This document shows, in pieces, positions 36,141 to 46,387 of a stretch of DNA of 64,000 bases. The notes beneath the pieces are model-generated. The model had not been told where the DNA came from and made no database searches. It saw only the letters and a list, made by a program, of their open reading frames with translations. The number at the start of each line of letters is the position of its first letter. Position 1 is the stretch's first letter. The DNA lies in the NCBI RefSeq assembly GCF_001718195.1, contig NZ_MCNV01000005.1, forward strand, positions 1 through 64,000. The letters are read 5' to 3'. The translations under genes were made by a program, and so were the position numbers. The DNA is from Paraburkholderia nodosa (GTDB lineage: Bacteria > Pseudomonadota > Gammaproteobacteria > Burkholderiales > Burkholderiaceae).

Positions 36141-36934
36141 CGGGATTCTCCGATCAGGATGCGGTCCAGCCCGACCATGCGATCGAGCAGCAGCATCAGC
36201 AGGATCGTGCCGACGATCAGCACCGCCGACACAGAGGTGACGAGCGGATCGATCGTCTGCGCGATCTGGTTGTACATGGCGACGGGCAGCGTGGTGGTGC
36301 CTGGCGTCGCGACGAAAATGGTCATGGTGAGCTCGTCGAAGCTCTGGATGAACGACAGCACCCAGCCGCCCGCCACGCCCGTGCGGATCATCGGCAGTAC
36401 TACGCGGCGGAATGCCGTGAAGCGGCTCGCACCGCAGGAAAGCGCCGCGCGCTCGGCGTCGCGATCGAGGCCGACCGCCGAAGAAAGCGCGAGACGCAGC
36501 GCATACGGCAGCACGATCACCACGTGGGCGGCGACGAGCGCCCAGAACGACCCATTCAGGTTGAGCAGCGAGAGAAAGCGCAGGAATGCGATGCCGAGCA
36601 CCACGGCAGGAATCATCATCGGCGAGAGGAAAAAACTCACCAGCGCGCCGCGGCCCGGAAAACGGTAGCGCGCGATGGCGAGCGCGGCGGGCACCGCGAG
36701 CGCCACGCCGATGGTGGCCGCGGCGAACGCGAGGCGCACCGAGAGCCAGAAAGCCGAGACGATGTCGCCATTCAGCCAGATCGCGCGAAACCAGCGCAGC
36801 GAGGCGCCGTCGAACGGCATCGAGATATAGCCCTTGTCCGTGAAGGCCACGAGCAGCACCACGACGATCGGCGCGAGCATGAAGGCGAGAAAGAGCGCGT
36901 TGAACGCGAGCCCGAGGAATCCGTTGCGTTTCAT
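36137..36934 (-). CDS. ABC transporter permease, polyamine/opine type (PotC-like)
   Basis: A 265-residue permease with six membrane helices. The EAA-loop DRDAERAALSCGASRFTAFRRVVLPMI (about residues 165-191) is the ATPase-docking signature. It resembles PotC/YdcV of the polyamine/opine/phosphonate family. Start and stop overlap or nearly overlap neighbouring genes: 12 bases after the first permease gene, and an ATGA junction into the downstream oxidase. Together with the first permease, ATPase and binding protein it forms a complete importer for the substrate oxidised by the operon's dehydrogenases. Confidence 0.88.
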   Translation of the reverse strand: MKRNGFLGLAFNALFLAFMLAPIVVVLLVAFTDKGYISMPFDGASLRWFRAIWLNGDIVSAFWLSVRLAFAAATIGVALAVPAALAIARYRFPGRGALVSFFLSPMMIPAVVLGIAFLRFLSLLNLNGSFWALVAAHVVIVLPYALRLALSSAVGLDRDAERAALSCGASRFTAFRRVVLPMIRTGVAGGWVLSFIQSFDELTMTIFVATPGTTTLPVAMYNQIAQTIDPLVTSVSAVLIVGTILLMLLLDRMVGLDRILIGESR

Positions 36935-36946
36935 GGCGGGGCCCCG

Positions 36947-37805
36947 TCAGTCGAAGATGTGCTTGAAACGGCGTTCGGCGAGTCGGCTGCAGCCCATCAC
37001 AATCGCCACGTTGGCAATCAGCAGCAGCACGGCAATGCTCGCGCCCAGCGGCCAGTTCAGGGTGCCGAGGAACTCGTCGTAGGCGGCCGTGGCGACGACC
37101 TTCAGGCGGCGTCCGCCGATCAGCGCGGGCGTGGCGAATGCGGAGGCCGAAAGCGCGAACACGATGATCGAACCCGAGAGCACGCCCGGCATGATCTGCG
37201 GCAGGATCACGCGGCGGAACACGCGCAGTGGCGAGGCGCCGAGCGAGCGCCCGGCCCATTCCACCTGCGGATCGAGCTTTTGCAGCGTCGCCCAGACCGA
37301 CATCACCATGAACGGCACCAGCACGTGTGTGAGCGCGATGATGGTGCCCGTCATGGTGAAGACGAGGCGAATGGGCTCGTCAGTGATGTGGAGTGCCTGC
37401 AGCGCGTTGTTGAGCACGCCGTTATTGCCCAGCAGGATTTGCCAGCCGAGCGTTCGCACCACCACCGAGATCAGCAGCGGCCCGAGCACGATCAGCAGGC
37501 AAACCGACTGCCAGGGTCTGCGCATGCGCGCGAGCACCAGCGTTTCGGGCACGCCCAGCACGACGGAAAGCAGCGTGACGGCGAATGCGAGTCCGGCAGT
37601 GCGCAGGAAGATTTCGCCGTAGTAGGGATCGCTCAGGACCTCCAGGTAATTGGTGACGGTCCAGGCGCGTTGCACACCCGCGATGTCGCTGAAAACATGA
37701 AACGAGAGCACGAAGGTGAGCAGAAGCGGCACCAGCAGCAGCGCGAGAAAAAGCAGCAGCGCAGGGGCGGAGAGCAGCCACGGCGCGGCGCCCGCGCGCG
37801 AGTCG

Positions 37806-37819
<14 letters not shown>
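36947..37819 (-). CDS. ABC transporter permease, polyamine/opine type (PotB-like)
   Basis: A 290-residue permease with six membrane helices and an EAA loop WAGRSLGASPLRVFRRVILPQI near residues 190-211. It matches PotB-type subunits. Its start overlaps the stop of the ATPase gene by 14 bases, indicating translational coupling. It pairs with the second permease gene that follows. Confidence 0.88.
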
Positions 37820-38876
<1,057 letters not shown>

Positions 38877-38925
38877 GAGCGTCGGTCCTCGCTGTGCGTT
38901 GGGTGCGGGGCGGAGAGCGCGCGCA

Positions 38926-39993
38926 TCAGCGCTCGACCGAACGGTTCCAGCGCTCGGTCCACTCGGTGCGATGCTCGTTGATGGTGGTCCAGTCCATCGC
39001 CGTGAGCTTCGCGATCTGGTCAGGACCGTAAGGCACGCGCGCGGCCACTTCAGGCGTGAGCTTGACGTTCTTGTTGACGGGGCCGAGGCCGATGTCCGCC
39101 GCCTGCTGCGCCTGCACCTCGGGGGTCAACAGGAACTGGATGAACTGCTGCGAGAGCTGCGGCTGGGCGTTCTGGGCAATGGAGCACGCGGCCACCTGCA
39201 GCGCCACGCCGCCTTCCTTCGGGTAGATGAACTTGAGCGGGAAGCCGGTGTTTTGCAGTGCCACCGCGCGGCCGCTGCCGTAAGGCGCGATGATCACGTC
39301 GCCGGACTGCATGAGGCCGTCCATTTCGCCGGGCGTGGGTGCCCACGAAAGCACGTTGGGCGCGACCTGCTTCGTCATGGCCTTGAAGCCGGGGTCGATG
39401 TCCTTCTCGCCGCCGCCGTTCAGGCGCGCGAGCATCACGAGCGTATGCAGGCCGTAAGTGTTGGTGATGGGCGGCACGCCGAGCTTGCCCTTCACGCGCG
39501 CGTCTTCGAGCGACTTCCACGAATCGGGCGCGGGCAGGCCGAGCTTTTTGAACGCCCGTTCGTTATAGCCGATGCCGGTCGCCACCATGCCCACGCCCAC
39601 GGCGGTCGGGCCGATGTGCGCGAGCGGATAGAGGTCCTTCATGACCGGGGCGTCGTCGAGCTTGCCGCACAGGCCGAGTTGCATCGCCTGATACATCGGG
39701 CCGTCGTCCATCACGGCGACGTTGATCTGCTCGTGGCCCTTTTGCGCCTGGAGCTTGGCGAGCGTGTCGCTCGAATTGCCCGCTACGTACACGATCTTGA
39801 CGTCATGCGCCTTTTCGAACGCCGGGATGATCTTCTGACGATAGAGCTGCTCGTTGGAGCCGCCGACGTTGGCGACATACAGCGTGGTTTCGGCCTGGGC
39901 GAGCGAGGCCGCGGCGAGCGTGCCGGCGACGGCAAGTGCGACGAATGCGGCTTTGGGAGGGAAGGTTGAACGACGGCGCATCGCGGCTCTCAT
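38926..39993 (-). CDS. ABC transporter substrate-binding protein (PotD/opine type)
   Basis: A 355-residue periplasmic binding protein with a signal peptide ending near SLAQAE (about residue 35). The mature domain contains TTLYVANVGGSNEQ and a second lobe with PSLP-like hinge segments typical of the polyamine/opine cluster. The ATG at 39993 is chosen because GGAGA lies eight bases upstream; ATGs at 40008 and 39981 are less good. First gene of the operon, divergent from the LysR gene at 40174. The ligand is probably an opine, polyamine or amino-acid derivative. Confidence 0.88.
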   Translation of the reverse strand: MRAAMRRRSTFPPKAAFVALAVAGTLAAASLAQAETTLYVANVGGSNEQLYRQKIIPAFEKAHDVKIVYVAGNSSDTLAKLQAQKGHEQINVAVMDDGPMYQAMQLGLCGKLDDAPVMKDLYPLAHIGPTAVGVGMVATGIGYNERAFKKLGLPAPDSWKSLEDARVKGKLGVPPITNTYGLHTLVMLARLNGGGEKDIDPGFKAMTKQVAPNVLSWAPTPGEMDGLMQSGDVIIAPYGSGRAVALQNTGFPLKFIYPKEGGVALQVAACSIAQNAQPQLSQQFIQFLLTPEVQAQQAADIGLGPVNKNVKLTPEVAARVPYGPDQIAKLTAMDWTTINEHRTEWTERWNRSVER

Positions 39994-40122
39994 GACGACG
40001 ATCTCCATTCGAATGTGGGGAGCGGCGAACCGGACAGTGCGCCGATGCATCGCAGTCTGTGCCGGGCTGGCCATATCGTCCAATACGAATAAAATGCCAA
40101 CCTATACGGGAATGATATGGAC

Positions 40123-40160
40123 CAGGGTTAGGCCCTGGCGCACGAATCAGGGTTAAGCCC
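40123..40160. promoter_or_regulatory. Direct repeat in the opine-cluster promoter
   Basis: CAGGGTTAGGCCC (40123-40135) recurs as CAGGGTTAAGCCC (40148-40160), 25 bases apart, one mismatch in 13. The pair ends 13 bases before the TTG start of the LysR gene and about 130 bases upstream of the binding-protein start. The spacing suits binding by a LysR tetramer, possibly controlling both directions. Confidence 0.55.
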
Positions 40161-40173
40161 AGGAGAGATCACC

Positions 40174-41121
40174 TTGAATCTGAAGCACGTCGAGGCGTTT
40201 CGCGCGGTGATGGTGTCAGGCTCGATGACGGCCGCCGCGAAGGCGCTCTACACCTCCCAGCCCAACGTGAGCCGCCTGATCGGGCAACTGGAGCGCGAGA
40301 CCGGGCTTACGCTGTTTCAGCGCGTGGGCATCCGCCTGATTCCCACGAGCGAGGGCAATGCGTTTTTTCGCGAAGTCGAGCGCGCGTACGTGGGCCTGCA
40401 GGGACTCAGTAACGCCGCCGCGCAAATCCGCAATCTCGGCAGCGGGCGTTTGCGCATTGCCGCCATGCCTTCCGCGGGGCTCACGCTCGTGCCACACGCC
40501 ATCGACAAGTTTCGCCGCCTCTTTCCGGGCGTGACGGTCTCGCTGCACGTGAATACGTCGGGCACGGTGAACCACTGGACCGGCTCGCAGTTCTGCGATC
40601 TGGGTGTGGCGGTGTATATCAGCGAAGCGTCGAACTGCGAGGTCGAACTGCTTTCGAAGGTTGCGGCCGTCTGCGTGATGCCTGCCACGCATGCGCTCGC
40701 GAAAAAGGCCACGATCCGGCCTGCCGACCTGGAAGGTGAATCGTTCATCTCGCTGTGCCACGGCGACGGCACGCGTACGCAAATGGACGAAGTGTTCCAG
40801 CGTGCGGGTGTAGAGCGCGTGCTCGCCATCGAGGCCCAGTACACGGCGATCTGCTGCGAGATGGTCCGCTGCGGCATGGGCGTGACGCTCGCGCATCCCA
40901 TCGTCGCGCGCGATTTCGCGGGGCCGGACATCGCGATCCGGCCGTTCTCGCCGGCGGTGCTGTTCCCCACATACCTGCTGTTTCCGCCGAATCGGCCGCG
41001 CGAGCGTCTCGTGGCCGAATTCGTCGAGGTGCTTCGCGAGCACCACGACGGTTTGATTGCGCAGATGAAAACCGCCGATCGCGAGCCCGCGCGCAAACGC
41101 GCGAAGAAAGCGGCGGCTTGA
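40174..41121 (+). CDS. LysR-type regulator with TTG start, divergent from opine-type operon
   Basis: A 315-residue LysR protein. The helix-turn-helix MNLKHVEAFRAVMVSGSMTA to YTSQPNVSRLIGQLE occupies residues 1-45. The start is TTG at 40174, with AGGAGA six to ten bases upstream; no ATG or GTG fits better. The effector domain shows two conserved cysteines in ICCEMVRCGMG. Resemblance is to OccR/NocR-type regulators of opine use. It is divergent from the import and oxidase operon and is the obvious regulator of it. The C-terminus is highly basic (KRAKKAAA). Confidence 0.88.
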   Translation: MNLKHVEAFRAVMVSGSMTAAAKALYTSQPNVSRLIGQLERETGLTLFQRVGIRLIPTSEGNAFFREVERAYVGLQGLSNAAAQIRNLGSGRLRIAAMPSAGLTLVPHAIDKFRRLFPGVTVSLHVNTSGTVNHWTGSQFCDLGVAVYISEASNCEVELLSKVAAVCVMPATHALAKKATIRPADLEGESFISLCHGDGTRTQMDEVFQRAGVERVLAIEAQYTAICCEMVRCGMGVTLAHPIVARDFAGPDIAIRPFSPAVLFPTYLLFPPNRPRERLVAEFVEVLREHHDGLIAQMKTADREPARKRAKKAAA

Positions 41122-41141
41122 CGGCGGCTTGAGGCGCGCGC

Positions 41142-42071
41142 TCAGGCGTTGCTCTTCGCGCCGCGCTTCTTCTGCGCCGCGCGTTCCACGAGATGTTCGA
41201 CCATGCGCTGCGCCGCGGGCTGAAGCGTGTCGAACGCACGAAAGCAGACGATGAAACGCCGCCGCGCCCAGGCGTCGGTGAGGGGAATGGTGTGCACGTC
41301 CATGATGCGCCGGTAGGTGTTGCTCACCTCCTGGGGCACGACGCTGATGCCGAGATTGGCGGCCACCACGCGAAACGCAGCGTCGAGCGTCGAGACCACC
41401 GCGCGATAGGCGACCGTGCGCCCGCCGCGCGCCGCCGACTGCCGCAGCATCGTATGCACGGCCGTGGAGGTCGGCAGGCCCACGTGCTCGTAATCGAGCG
41501 TTTCCTCGAAGGCAATCGTACGGCGTTTCGCGAGCGGGTGCTCGGGATGCACGGCGAGCACCAGCCGGTCTTCGCGCCAGGGGCGCGATTGCAGCCCCCC
41601 GAGATCAACGTTGTCCCAGCACACGCCTAGCGAGGCCGCGCCGTCGCGCACACGTTCCACGAGTTCGTGCGAGGTACGCTCTTCCACGTTCACGCGAATG
41701 TTCTTGTAGGCAGGCAAGCGCATGAACGACGCGAGATCGTCGAGCAGGGCCTCGGCGATCGCGGAGGCCGAAGCGCACACGCCCACGCTGCCCGAGAGGC
41801 CGCTGCCGAGCGCGGCGACGTCGCTGGCCGCGCGCTCGAGCGTGAAGATCACGCTGCGCGCGTGTTCGAGCAGAGCGACGCCTGCCGCGGTGGGCTGCAC
41901 GCCACGGCGCGAGCGTGTGAGCAGCGGCACGCCGAATTCGCTTTCGAGTTGGGCGATGCGCTTGCTGATGGCCGAGGGCTCGATGTGTTCCTCGCGCGCC
42001 GCGCGCCCCATGTTGCCGTACTCGCACACGCTCACGAGAAGGCGAAGGGTCTTGAGGTCGATGTCGTGCAC
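41142..42071 (-). CDS. LysR-type transcriptional regulator
   Basis: A 309-residue LysR protein with the N-terminal HTH MHDIDLKTLRLLVSVCEYGN to HIEPSAISKRIAQLE. The effector domain begins around residue 90. It is divergent from the HMG-CoA lyase gene and converges on the TTG-start LysR gene. Two palindromes at 42099-42146 in the shared promoter are probable binding sites. Effector unknown; the target is likely the lyase/CoA-transferase/MFS operon. Confidence 0.9.
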   Translation of the reverse strand: MHDIDLKTLRLLVSVCEYGNMGRAAREEHIEPSAISKRIAQLESEFGVPLLTRSRRGVQPTAAGVALLEHARSVIFTLERAASDVAALGSGLSGSVGVCASASAIAEALLDDLASFMRLPAYKNIRVNVEERTSHELVERVRDGAASLGVCWDNVDLGGLQSRPWREDRLVLAVHPEHPLAKRRTIAFEETLDYEHVGLPTSTAVHTMLRQSAARGGRTVAYRAVVSTLDAAFRVVAANLGISVVPQEVSNTYRRIMDVHTIPLTDAWARRRFIVCFRAFDTLQPAAQRMVEHLVERAAQKKRGAKSNA

Positions 42072-42098
42072 GGTGTCTCCTGACTGCGTTCTGTATGT

Positions 42099-42146
42099 TT
42101 CCAGATTGGAATCCTAAAGCTTCCAAAATACCGCTTTATGTATTTT
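42099..42146. promoter_or_regulatory. Two palindromes in lyase/LysR divergent promoter
   Basis: TTCCA-GAT-TGGAA at 42099-42111 is a perfect 5-bp-arm palindrome. AAAATAC (42125-42131) and GTATTTT (42140-42146) form 7-bp arms around an 8-base spacer. Both sit between the LysR start and the lyase start, so they are candidates for regulator and activator binding. Confidence 0.6.
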
Positions 42147-42198
42147 GCGGAATGCCTAAAGTTAGCACGTCGCTGGAGACAACAACGGAGACACCCTC

Positions 42199-43149
42199 AT
42201 GCCCCCATTACCTCAATGGGCCCGGACGCGTGCCGTGATACGCGAGGTCGGCCTGCGCGACGGCCTGCAGAGCATCCAGACGGTGCTGCCGACCGAACAC
42301 AAGATCGAATGGATCCGCGCCGCGCACGAAGCCGGCCAGCGCGAGATCGAAGTGGGTTCGTTCGTGCCTGCGCGCCTCCTGCCGCAACTCGCGGACACGG
42401 CGGAACTCGTCGCTTACGCAAAGACGCTGCCGGACCTCTTCGTCTCGGTGCTGGTGCCGAACCTGAAGGGCGCCGAGCGAGCGCTGGACGCGCAAGCGGA
42501 CCTGCTGCTCGTGCCCCTTTCCGCGAGTGTGGCGCATAGCCTCGCGAACCTGCGCAAGACGCCCGATGAAGTCGTGGCCGAAGTGGCGCGCATCCGCGCC
42601 GCGCGCGACGCGAGCGGCGCGAAGACGCTGATCGAAGGCGGCATCGGCACGGCGTTCGGCTGCACGCTGCAAGGGCGCGTCGAACCCGCCGAGGTGCTGC
42701 GCTGCATGCAGGCGCTGCTCGATGCGGGCGCGGACCGCGTGAGCCTCGCCGACACCGTGGGCTACGCCAATCCCGCCGCCGTGCGCGAACTCTTCGAGGC
42801 CGCGCGCGAGATCGCGGGTGAGCGGCTGTGCTGCGCGCATTTTCACGACACGCGCGGCCTCGCGCTCGCCAACGTCTATGCGGCGCTGGAGGCGGGCGTC
42901 ACGCGCTTCGACGCCACGCTCGGCGGCATCGGCGGCTGTCCGCATGCGCCGGGCGCGAGCGGCAATGCATCGAGCGAAGACCTCGCGTTCATGCTCGCCG
43001 ACATGGGCATCGATACCGGCATCGACATCGAACGGCTGCTGGCGCTGCGCACGCGCGTGGCCCAGTGGCTGGCGGGCGAAACGCTGCACGGCACGCTCTG
43101 GCGCGCCGGCCTGCCGAAGACCTTTGGCGCAATTGCACAGCACGTCTGA
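42199..43149 (+). CDS. mvaB: Hydroxymethylglutaryl-CoA lyase
   Basis: A 316-residue HMG-CoA lyase-type TIM barrel. EVGLRDGLQ (16-24) has the catalytic Arg-Asp pair, HFHDTRGLALAN supplies the metal histidine, and GGIGGCPHAPGASGN carries the signature cysteine. Reaction: HMG-CoA to acetyl-CoA and acetoacetate; some relatives cleave other 3-hydroxy-acyl-CoAs. GGAGAC lies just before the ATG. It is the first gene of an operon with a CoA transferase (16 bases on) and an MFS carrier and is divergent from a LysR gene. Confidence 0.9.
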   Translation: MPPLPQWARTRAVIREVGLRDGLQSIQTVLPTEHKIEWIRAAHEAGQREIEVGSFVPARLLPQLADTAELVAYAKTLPDLFVSVLVPNLKGAERALDAQADLLLVPLSASVAHSLANLRKTPDEVVAEVARIRAARDASGAKTLIEGGIGTAFGCTLQGRVEPAEVLRCMQALLDAGADRVSLADTVGYANPAAVRELFEAAREIAGERLCCAHFHDTRGLALANVYAALEAGVTRFDATLGGIGGCPHAPGASGNASSEDLAFMLADMGIDTGIDIERLLALRTRVAQWLAGETLHGTLWRAGLPKTFGAIAQHV

Positions 43150-43165
43150 CTAGTTTGAGATCCTT

Positions 43166-44317
43166 ATGAATACGCAAAACCGTTTGCCGCTCGAAGGCGT
43201 GCGCGTCGTCGAATTCACGCACATGGTCATGGGCCCAACCTGCGGGATGATCCTCGCGGACCTGGGCGCTGAAGTCATCAAGATCGAACCGCCCGGCGGC
43301 GACAAGACGCGCAACTTGCCGGGCCTCGGCGTCGGCTTTTTCCGCTCGTTCAACCGCAACAAGAAGAGCGTGGTGCTCGACATCAACACCGAGTCGGGCC
43401 GTGCGGCAGCCGTCGAGCTGATCGGCGAGTGCGACGTGATGCTCGAAAACTTCCGGCCCGGCCTGATGGAAAAGCTCGGCCTCGATTACGTCACGCTCTC
43501 GCAGCGGTACCCGCGCCTCATTTACGTCTCGCACAAGGGCTTTTTGCCGGGCCCCTATGAAAAGCGTCTCGCGCTCGACGAAGTCGTGCAGATGATGGGT
43601 GGCCTCTCGTACATGACCGGGCCTGCGGGGCGGCCGCTGCGCGCGGGGACATCGGTGAACGACATCATGGGTGGCATGTTCGGTGCGATCGGCGTGCTGG
43701 CCGCGTTGCGCGAGCGCGACGCGACCGGGCGCGGCCAGGAGGTGCAGAGCGCATTGTTCGAGAACTGCGTGTTCCTGAGCGCGCAGCACATGCAGCAGTA
43801 CGCGATGACGCACGAAGCGCCGCCGCCCATGCCTTCGCGCGTGTCGGCGTGGAGCGTGTACGACGTGTTCACGCTTGCCGAAGGCGAACAGCTCTTCATC
43901 GGCGCGGTGAGCGACAAGCAGTTCGTGACGCTGTGCGACGTGATCGGCTGCCCGCAGCTCGCCGACGAGCCGCACTTCGCGAACAACGCGCTGCGCGTGG
44001 CGGTGCGGCCCGAACTGCTCGAGCGTCTCGGCGCTGTGCTCGCCACGCAGCAGGCGGCCGAACTCATGCCGCGTCTCGAAGCGGCCGGCATTCCGTACGC
44101 GCCGATCGTGCGCCCCGACCAGTTGCTCGACGACCCGCACCTCAAGGCGAGCGGCGGACTCGTGCCGATGCAGACCGACGACGGCGGCATGACCGAAGTC
44201 GTACTGCTGCCGCTCATGATGGGCGGTCGCCGTCCCGGCGTGCGTCAGCCGCTAGCAAAGGTGGGCGAGCATACCGAAGAGGTGCTGGCGGGCCTGAAGT
44301 CACACGCAGCGCCCTGA
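43166..44317 (+). CDS. CaiB/BaiF family acyl-CoA transferase
   Basis: A 383-residue class III CoA transferase. GVRVVEFTHMVMGPTCGMILADLGAEVIKIE (residues 11-41) is the signature start, and Asp166 in TSVNDIMGG is the catalytic aspartate that forms the mixed anhydride. In this operon it most likely activates the free acid (for example 3-hydroxy-3-methylglutarate) using succinyl-CoA or another donor, giving the substrate of the adjacent lyase. Substrate identity is an inference from context. Confidence 0.88.
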   Translation: MNTQNRLPLEGVRVVEFTHMVMGPTCGMILADLGAEVIKIEPPGGDKTRNLPGLGVGFFRSFNRNKKSVVLDINTESGRAAAVELIGECDVMLENFRPGLMEKLGLDYVTLSQRYPRLIYVSHKGFLPGPYEKRLALDEVVQMMGGLSYMTGPAGRPLRAGTSVNDIMGGMFGAIGVLAALRERDATGRGQEVQSALFENCVFLSAQHMQQYAMTHEAPPPMPSRVSAWSVYDVFTLAEGEQLFIGAVSDKQFVTLCDVIGCPQLADEPHFANNALRVAVRPELLERLGAVLATQQAAELMPRLEAAGIPYAPIVRPDQLLDDPHLKASGGLVPMQTDDGGMTEVVLLPLMMGGRRPGVRQPLAKVGEHTEEVLAGLKSHAAP

Positions 44318-44479
44318 GCGAGCGGCAGACGAAGTGGAAGCAGTAGGTTCGCAGTTCCCCCGCCGGTCTGCCATACGGTTGCGCGTGCCACGAGCCGGCA
44401 GAAGCTCGCACGCGCCGCGCCCTCGCGGACCGGCGTTCACAAGAATGACGCCCGGCGAGGCGTCGTCACGGAGACAAGC

Positions 44480-45919
44480 ATGCAACGAACCCTCGGCGCG
44501 GACGCCCCGCTCGACGCCGTCACGGCCCCACCCACAGGCAATCGCGCAGCGGCAGCGCTTTCCGCGCGGCTCGACCGCCTGCCCGCCACGCGCCAGCTCT
44601 GGATGCTGGTCATGCTGATCTCGCTGGGCGGCTTCTTCGAGGTCTACGATCTCATCTTCACGGGCTATATCGCCCCGGGCATGGCAAAAAGCGGCATGCT
44701 GCAAACCACCACGCATGCATTCTTCGGCTTCGACGGCATCGGGGCCTTCGTCGCCGCGACCTTCGCGGGTCTTTTCGTCGGCACCTTCTGCTTCGGCTGG
44801 TTGCCCGACCGATTCGGACGACGAAGCGTCTTCACCTTCTCACTGCTCTGGTATTCGGTGGGCTCGGTGGCGATGGCGTTTCAGCATACCTCGCAGGGGC
44901 TGATCCTGTGGCGCTTCATCACCGGCATCGGCGTGGGCATCGAGATCGTCACCATCGACAGCTATGTCACGGAGCTGGTCCCGCAGCAGATGCGCGGCCG
45001 CGCCATGGCGCTGAATCAGGCGATCATGTTTGCTGCGGCGCCCATTTCGGCGCTGCTGTCGTGGTGGCTCGTGCCGCAGGCGCCGCTCGGTCTCGACGGC
45101 TGGCGCTGGGTCGTGCTCGCCGGTTCGCTCGGTGCGGCGATCGTGTGGTTCGTGCGCCGCGCGGTGCCGGAGAGTCCGCGATGGCTCGTCACGCACGGGC
45201 AAACCGAAGCGGCCGAACGGGTGATCGCGCATATGGAGCAACGCGCCTTGCGCGAAAGCGGCAAGCCCTTGCCCGAGCCTTCGCCGACGCTCGTGCTGCC
45301 CGCGCACCGGCGCGCTTCGCTCGCGGAACTCTGGAAGCCGCCGTATCGGGCGCGCCTCATCATGCTGATCGCGTTCAACCTGTGCCAGGCCGTGGGCTAT
45401 TACGGCTTCGCGAACTGGGTGCCCACGCTCCTGATCGGGCAGGGCGTGACCGTCACCAAGAGCCTGCTCTATGCGGTCGTGATCGCCATTGCGCTGCCGT
45501 GCGGGCCGCTGCTCGCGATGCTTGTGGCCGATCGCATCGAGCGCAAGTGGCTCATCGTCGGTTCGGCCTTTGCGGTGATCGTGTTCGGCTTGCTGTTCTC
45601 GCAGGCGCGCGGGCCGCTCGCGCTCATTTCGCTCGGTGTCCTGATCAGTCTGGCGGGGCAGACCATATCTGTGTGCTATCACGCTTATCAGGCTGAGCTT
45701 TTCCCCACTGCGGTGCGGTGCAGCGCTAACGGCATCGTTTATTCCGCGAGCCGCGTGGGCGCGATGATGTCGGGCTTCATCATCGCCGCGTTGCTGCGCG
45801 ATTTTGGCGTGAGCGGTGTGTTCGCCGGCATCACCGTGTGCATGCTCGCGGTGATGATTTCGATCGGCGGATTCGGGCCGCGCACGAATGGCGTTCGGCT
45901 GGAAGAACTTTCGGCTTGA
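44480..45919 (+). CDS. MFS transporter (aromatic acid/metabolite symporter type)
   Basis: A 479-residue MFS carrier with an N-terminal cytoplasmic tail of about 35 residues and 12 membrane helices. GWLPDRFGRRSVFTFSLL is the loop between helices 2 and 3, and VPESPRWLVTHGQTEAAERVI the central loop; both are typical of the sugar-porter/AAHS branch. GGAGAC precedes the ATG. As third gene of the lyase operon it should import the acid that the CoA transferase activates. The gene is 163 bases after the transferase stop, with no other gene between. Confidence 0.85.
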   Translation: MQRTLGADAPLDAVTAPPTGNRAAAALSARLDRLPATRQLWMLVMLISLGGFFEVYDLIFTGYIAPGMAKSGMLQTTTHAFFGFDGIGAFVAATFAGLFVGTFCFGWLPDRFGRRSVFTFSLLWYSVGSVAMAFQHTSQGLILWRFITGIGVGIEIVTIDSYVTELVPQQMRGRAMALNQAIMFAAAPISALLSWWLVPQAPLGLDGWRWVVLAGSLGAAIVWFVRRAVPESPRWLVTHGQTEAAERVIAHMEQRALRESGKPLPEPSPTLVLPAHRRASLAELWKPPYRARLIMLIAFNLCQAVGYYGFANWVPTLLIGQGVTVTKSLLYAVVIAIALPCGPLLAMLVADRIERKWLIVGSAFAVIVFGLLFSQARGPLALISLGVLISLAGQTISVCYHAYQAELFPTAVRCSANGIVYSASRVGAMMSGFIIAALLRDFGVSGVFAGITVCMLAVMISIGGFGPRTNGVRLEELSA

Positions 45920-45968
45920 GTTGCCAGGGAAGGAGGCGCACCGGCTGGCACGCCTGCGAAGGCAACGC

Positions 45969-46310
45969 TCAGGCTGCGGCGATCACGTCGATGCGCAGCG
46001 TCGGGCCGCCCGCCGCGATTTCGAGCAGACGATCGACGTTCGGGTGTGCGCCCGGACGGTTGCGCGCGTCGGCGGTGTGCTCGGCGAACACGGCGAGGCC
46101 ATGCTCGGCGGCGTTGGAGTCGAGCGTGCCGAAAGCTTCGCGCAGATAGTGGTAGACCGCGAGTGAGCCCTGCTTGCCGGGCTTGTTTTCGATGCTCGCG
46201 GCGATGTTGCCCTGAGCGTCCACGAGATCGATGCGCTCGATGCCGTCGATGCCCGGCAGCAGTGCGAGATTGTCCTTGAAGACGGCGCCCGGTTGAATTG
46301 CCTGAATCAC
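45969..46310 (-). CDS. DUF2322 family protein, GTG start
   Basis: A 113-residue protein beginning at GTG 46310 with GGAG eight bases upstream. IDGIERIDLVDAQGNIAASIENKPGKQGS and HGLAVFAEHTADA fit the DUF2322 family, small soluble proteins of unknown function in beta- and gamma-proteobacteria. It converges on the MFS gene. A longer open frame upstream belongs to the decayed amidase region, not to this protein. Confidence 0.7.
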   Translation of the reverse strand: MIQAIQPGAVFKDNLALLPGIDGIERIDLVDAQGNIAASIENKPGKQGSLAVYHYLREAFGTLDSNAAEHGLAVFAEHTADARNRPGAHPNVDRLLEIAAGGPTLRIDVIAAA

Positions 46311-46387
46311 TGAAAACACTCCGTTGGTTGGAAAAATGGCTTTTGTGGAGCCGTATCTTAGCTGATCGGGGCGGGCACCGCCGCGCA

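Noticed and set aside
34998..37259. A longer N-terminus for the second FAD oxidoreductase (753 codons)
   Set aside because: The extra part overlaps the permease genes in another frame and has no homology; the ATG at 36140 gives the standard Rossmann start.
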